Of a DNA stretch of 64,000 nucleotides, positions 62,307 through 64,000 are shown piece after piece. The stretch's first letter is position 1, and each line of letters begins with the position of its first letter. Position numbers and translations under genes: made by a program. This DNA is from CAVONB01 sp963697205. Lineage in GTDB: Bacteria; Pseudomonadota; Alphaproteobacteria; Rhizobiales; Hyphomicrobiaceae. Location: positions 33,597-97,596 of the forward strand of contig CAVONB010000009.1 in assembly GCA_963697205.1 (NCBI GenBank), written 5' to 3'. The notes under the pieces were generated by a model, which saw nothing but the letters and a program-made list of their open reading frames with translations, searched no databases and was not told the origin of the DNA.

Positions 62307-62623
62307 CATCCGCCTGCTTCGGCGCGCCGCTACCGCTTTGGGGCCAGGAGGGGACGCGCCAGCCTTCCCCCTCTCCCCGTTCGCGCAGAGAGGACCGGGG
62401 TGAGGGGCAGCGGCTGGCGCGGACGCTGTTATGGATCGGTCAGTGACGTCAGGACAGTCTCCAGCTCGCAGTAAAATTGTTGGCGACATCGCCATTCCAG
62501 GCATGGAAGAATGGGGGCGGTTCCATTTTCTCTATTTGGCGCCGCCTGTAGGTTGGTGCCCTTGAGGAAAATGGAATCGCCCCATTTGTCCCGGGGCGCT
62601 CAAGCTCGTTTGGAGAGACGGCA
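62307..62623 (+). other. Intergenic region with inverted copies of a palindromic repeat
   Basis: About 315 bp without a gene. Copies of a short element with core AATGGRR-CGNCCCCATT are at 62509-62530 and, inverted, at 62567-62590, able to pair over a 36-nt loop. A GC-rich Arg/Gly-coding stretch at 62330-62420 has no recognisable frame. Confidence 0.55.
62509..62590. repeat. Inverted pair of the GAAAATGGA...CCATTTTC element (third copy 62967-62995)
   Basis: Copy 1 (62509-62530) GAATGGGGGCGGTTCCATTT and copy 2 (62567-62590) GAAAATGGAATCGCCCCATT are inverted to each other. A third at 62967-62995 is itself palindromic, GAAAAATGG then 8 nt then CCATTTTTC. They flank the small membrane-protein gene on both sides. 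Confidence 0.85.
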
Positions 62624-62902
62624 ATGACGTACGCTCAGATCATCGTTTGGTTCGTCATTGGCGTGCTCGCCGGGTACATCGTGGCCGCCATCACCGGAAG
62701 ACCCAAGGCCGGAGCCGCTCTTTTCGAGAATCTCGGCATAGGCCTAGTGGGCGCCGTATTGGGAGGTTTTCTCTTCAAAATGACAGGGCTGCTGCCGGGG
62801 CTGGACGCGGTGGCGATATCGTTGCGAGACATCGTATCGGCCGTCGTGGGATCCTTGATCCTTCTAGCCGGGGCGGCTTGGTGGAAGAAGCGCTCAAGCT
62901 GA
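62624..62902 (+). CDS. GlsB/YeaQ/YmgE-family stress-response membrane protein
   Basis: 92 aa with three hydrophobic helices: IIVWFVIGVLAGYIVAAITG, NLGIGLVGAVLGGFLF and DIVSAVVGSLILLAGAAWW. The Gly-rich pattern, size and final WWKKRSS identify the transglycosylase-associated family (formerly Transgly_assoc). Such proteins are induced by envelope or acid stress in several bacteria, but their biochemical function is unknown. GGAGAGACGGCA precedes the ATG. Confidence 0.87.
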   Translation: MTYAQIIVWFVIGVLAGYIVAAITGRPKAGAALFENLGIGLVGAVLGGFLFKMTGLLPGLDAVAISLRDIVSAVVGSLILLAGAAWWKKRSS

Positions 62903-62966
62903 AAGTACTGTCAGGTGAAATGGGTACGCTGTCTGCCTTGGGCGCGGCCTGAAGGACTGCAAGTCT

Positions 62967-62995
62967 GAGAAAAATGGAACCGTCCCCATTTTTCC
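62967..62995. repeat. Palindromic repeat element, copy 3
   Basis: GAAAAATGG at 62969-62977 pairs with CCATTTTTC at 62986-62994. It begins about 65 bp after the stop of the small membrane protein gene and just before the convergent gene at 63012, where it could also terminate transcription both ways. Confidence 0.85.
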
Positions 62996-63011
62996 GTCAG
63001 TTGAAGCAGGG

Positions 63012-63485
63012 TTAGGGCCCGCTTCCGTGAAGTGACGAAAAATCCCAAGTCTGCGCGTTTGGAAGAATGGGTTCGCTCAGCTCATAAATGTACGTGAGGC
63101 GCGCCTCAACCGAGAAGTGTTCTTCGGGCTCATCGGGATCGCGCGCAGAAATTCGGACGACCAATCGGTCCTCTACGATGTAGCCGTCCCAACGCATCCA
63201 TCCCATGCGTGGACTGTCCATAAAAGCTTGGAAGTTGACGACGCCAGAAGAACTTCTGACGGCATATTCTCCGTCGCCGTATCCGAACGCGTCGGCCGCT
63301 TCCGACTTCAGGCGACCCGCAGAAAATGTGATCACTTCGGTCAATCGGACGTCGGTTTGGGCGACCGTAAAGAATCCTGCATAGGCCCGACCATCCAAAA
63401 TTTCAGCGCGAGCCGCGTGTCCCATCGACATCGAGGTTATGAATACTAGTAGCGCCAGCCGGTAGACCATTCGCCACCTCAACAA
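63012..63485 (-). CDS. Exported protein of unknown function
   Basis: 157 aa. Signal peptide (MVYRLALLVFITSMSMGHA, cleavage near ARAE) and a beta-rich mature domain: GFFTVAQTDVRLTEVITFSA, VNFQAFMDSPRMGWMRWDGY, DRLVVRISARDPDEPE. No Cys in the mature part, one conserved-looking Trp-rich turn. No family recognised. A second Met at residue 6 (63470) is an alternative start. It is convergent with the small membrane-protein gene. Confidence 0.68.
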   Translation of the reverse strand: MLRWRMVYRLALLVFITSMSMGHAARAEILDGRAYAGFFTVAQTDVRLTEVITFSAGRLKSEAADAFGYGDGEYAVRSSSGVVNFQAFMDSPRMGWMRWDGYIVEDRLVVRISARDPDEPEEHFSVEARLTYIYELSEPILPNAQTWDFSSLHGSGP

Positions 63486-64000
63486 GAGACAATGACTTCC
63501 AGTTGGAAAAGAATTGAGGCTAGCCTAACATCGCTCTTGGGGTGTGCACATAGGAGGAATGAAAGGTTTGTTGCCGTTGTATTTTCCTCAGAGGTGCAAA
63601 CCTTCAGACTGCGCTGAATGGAGAAAACGGAACTGGCATCAAGTTTCCAGTTAGGCTCGTGGCGTTTCGGTCTCCACCCTTAAGGTGGGCGCGCCGCGCC
63701 CGTCGCCGCTTACTCGAGTGAAAAAGGCGGTGGGTTCGGGAGGTGTCCTCCCGGTCGGGGAGCAGGGGCGGAATCGAATAATTGGTACAACATATTGTTT
63801 TAATGCTATTTAATATGATGACGCTTTTCTATTACCCGCAGAATTACCCACAAATAGCTCCGTACCCATGGTTCGGTTCCCAGACGTCCCTGTGCGATCC
63901 GGGTCGGAAAGCCCAACCCTGCGTTCGCGGCTTCCTAGTTCTCGCCGCCACGTCAAGATGTGCTTGCACAGTTCAGACCTTCGGCGGTCAGTCGGTCAAT
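63486..64000 (+). other. Intergenic region at window end, structured but unassigned
   Basis: No gene is recognised. The stretch 63664-63765 contains two perfect small hairpins (CCACC cttaa GGTGG and CGGGAGG tgt CCTCCCG), and 63775-63860 is strikingly AT-rich for this DNA, with TTACCCACA close to a DnaA-box consensus. A short minus-strand frame at the extreme end could be the tail of a gene lying outside the window. Confidence 0.35.

Noticed and set aside
63858..64000. tmRNA, SRP RNA or 6S RNA gene at the window end
   Set aside because: I compared remembered core motifs (tmRNA tag region, SRP tetraloop domain) and none is present.

Overview
The window is GC-rich and densely coded, with alphaproteobacterial markers: an NDUFA12-type complex I protein beside a DUF2155 protein, a long class II (B12) ribonucleotide reductase, Bug-type solute-binding proteins and protocatechuate dioxygenase. 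A member of the Hyphomicrobiales is likely but not proven. No rRNA, tRNA or CRISPR array was seen.

Layout. 1-5085 (minus): an oligopeptide/dipeptide ABC operon (binding protein, two permeases, two ATPases, the last cut by the window edge), divergent from an M20 carboxypeptidase (5190-6329). 6742-13550: a secreted papain-like protein, a Pls/PosA-type single-module peptide synthetase (adenylation, carrier, then three membrane plus beta-helix blocks) and its own phosphopantetheinyl transferase. 13690-14045: an integrase relic. 14301-20552: a heavy-metal RND efflux locus with small periplasmic metal-binding proteins, one of them a cupredoxin carrying an in-frame amber codon. 20745-23321: a GT21 glycosyltransferase, a lone receiver domain and an LpxH-like phosphoesterase. 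23360-24420: an intact IS1595-family element with 8-bp target duplication.

24458-34178 is the most unusual part. Three tandem paralogous regulators each carry a LuxR-type helix-turn-helix at BOTH ends with a strongly diverged sensor-like middle. The joints between them are near-identical 287-bp direct repeats, so the middles look like exchangeable cassettes. A fourth short HTH protein follows. Around them lie exported proteins: a Cys-rich protein, a beta-helix protein, a PAN+astacin metalloprotease and two unknowns. A degraded HlyD-type adaptor and a large RTX protein with 894-bp internal repeats (36835-40375) extend this secretion theme.

40682-43008 is a tungstate uptake operon (tupBCA). 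43171-48165 (minus) holds gnd-gntK, two orphan Bug binding proteins and a cyclase-family hydrolase. 48455-51647 holds a ferric-reductase-like flavocytochrome with an overlapping 35-residue membrane peptide, an MFS transporter and a cupin. 51883-56490 holds an SsuABC-like importer, an OsmC protein and pcaHG. 56665-62902 holds DUF2155, NDUFA12, nrdJ with a candidate NrdR operator and a strong terminator, and a GlsB/YeaQ-type membrane protein flanked by copies of a palindromic repeat.

Caution: four otherwise well-conserved genes are each broken by one nucleotide (cupredoxin amber, RTX +1, gnd +1, nrdJ -1). Each is restored by one change, so base-level sequence error is a serious alternative to real decay, most of all for nrdJ.
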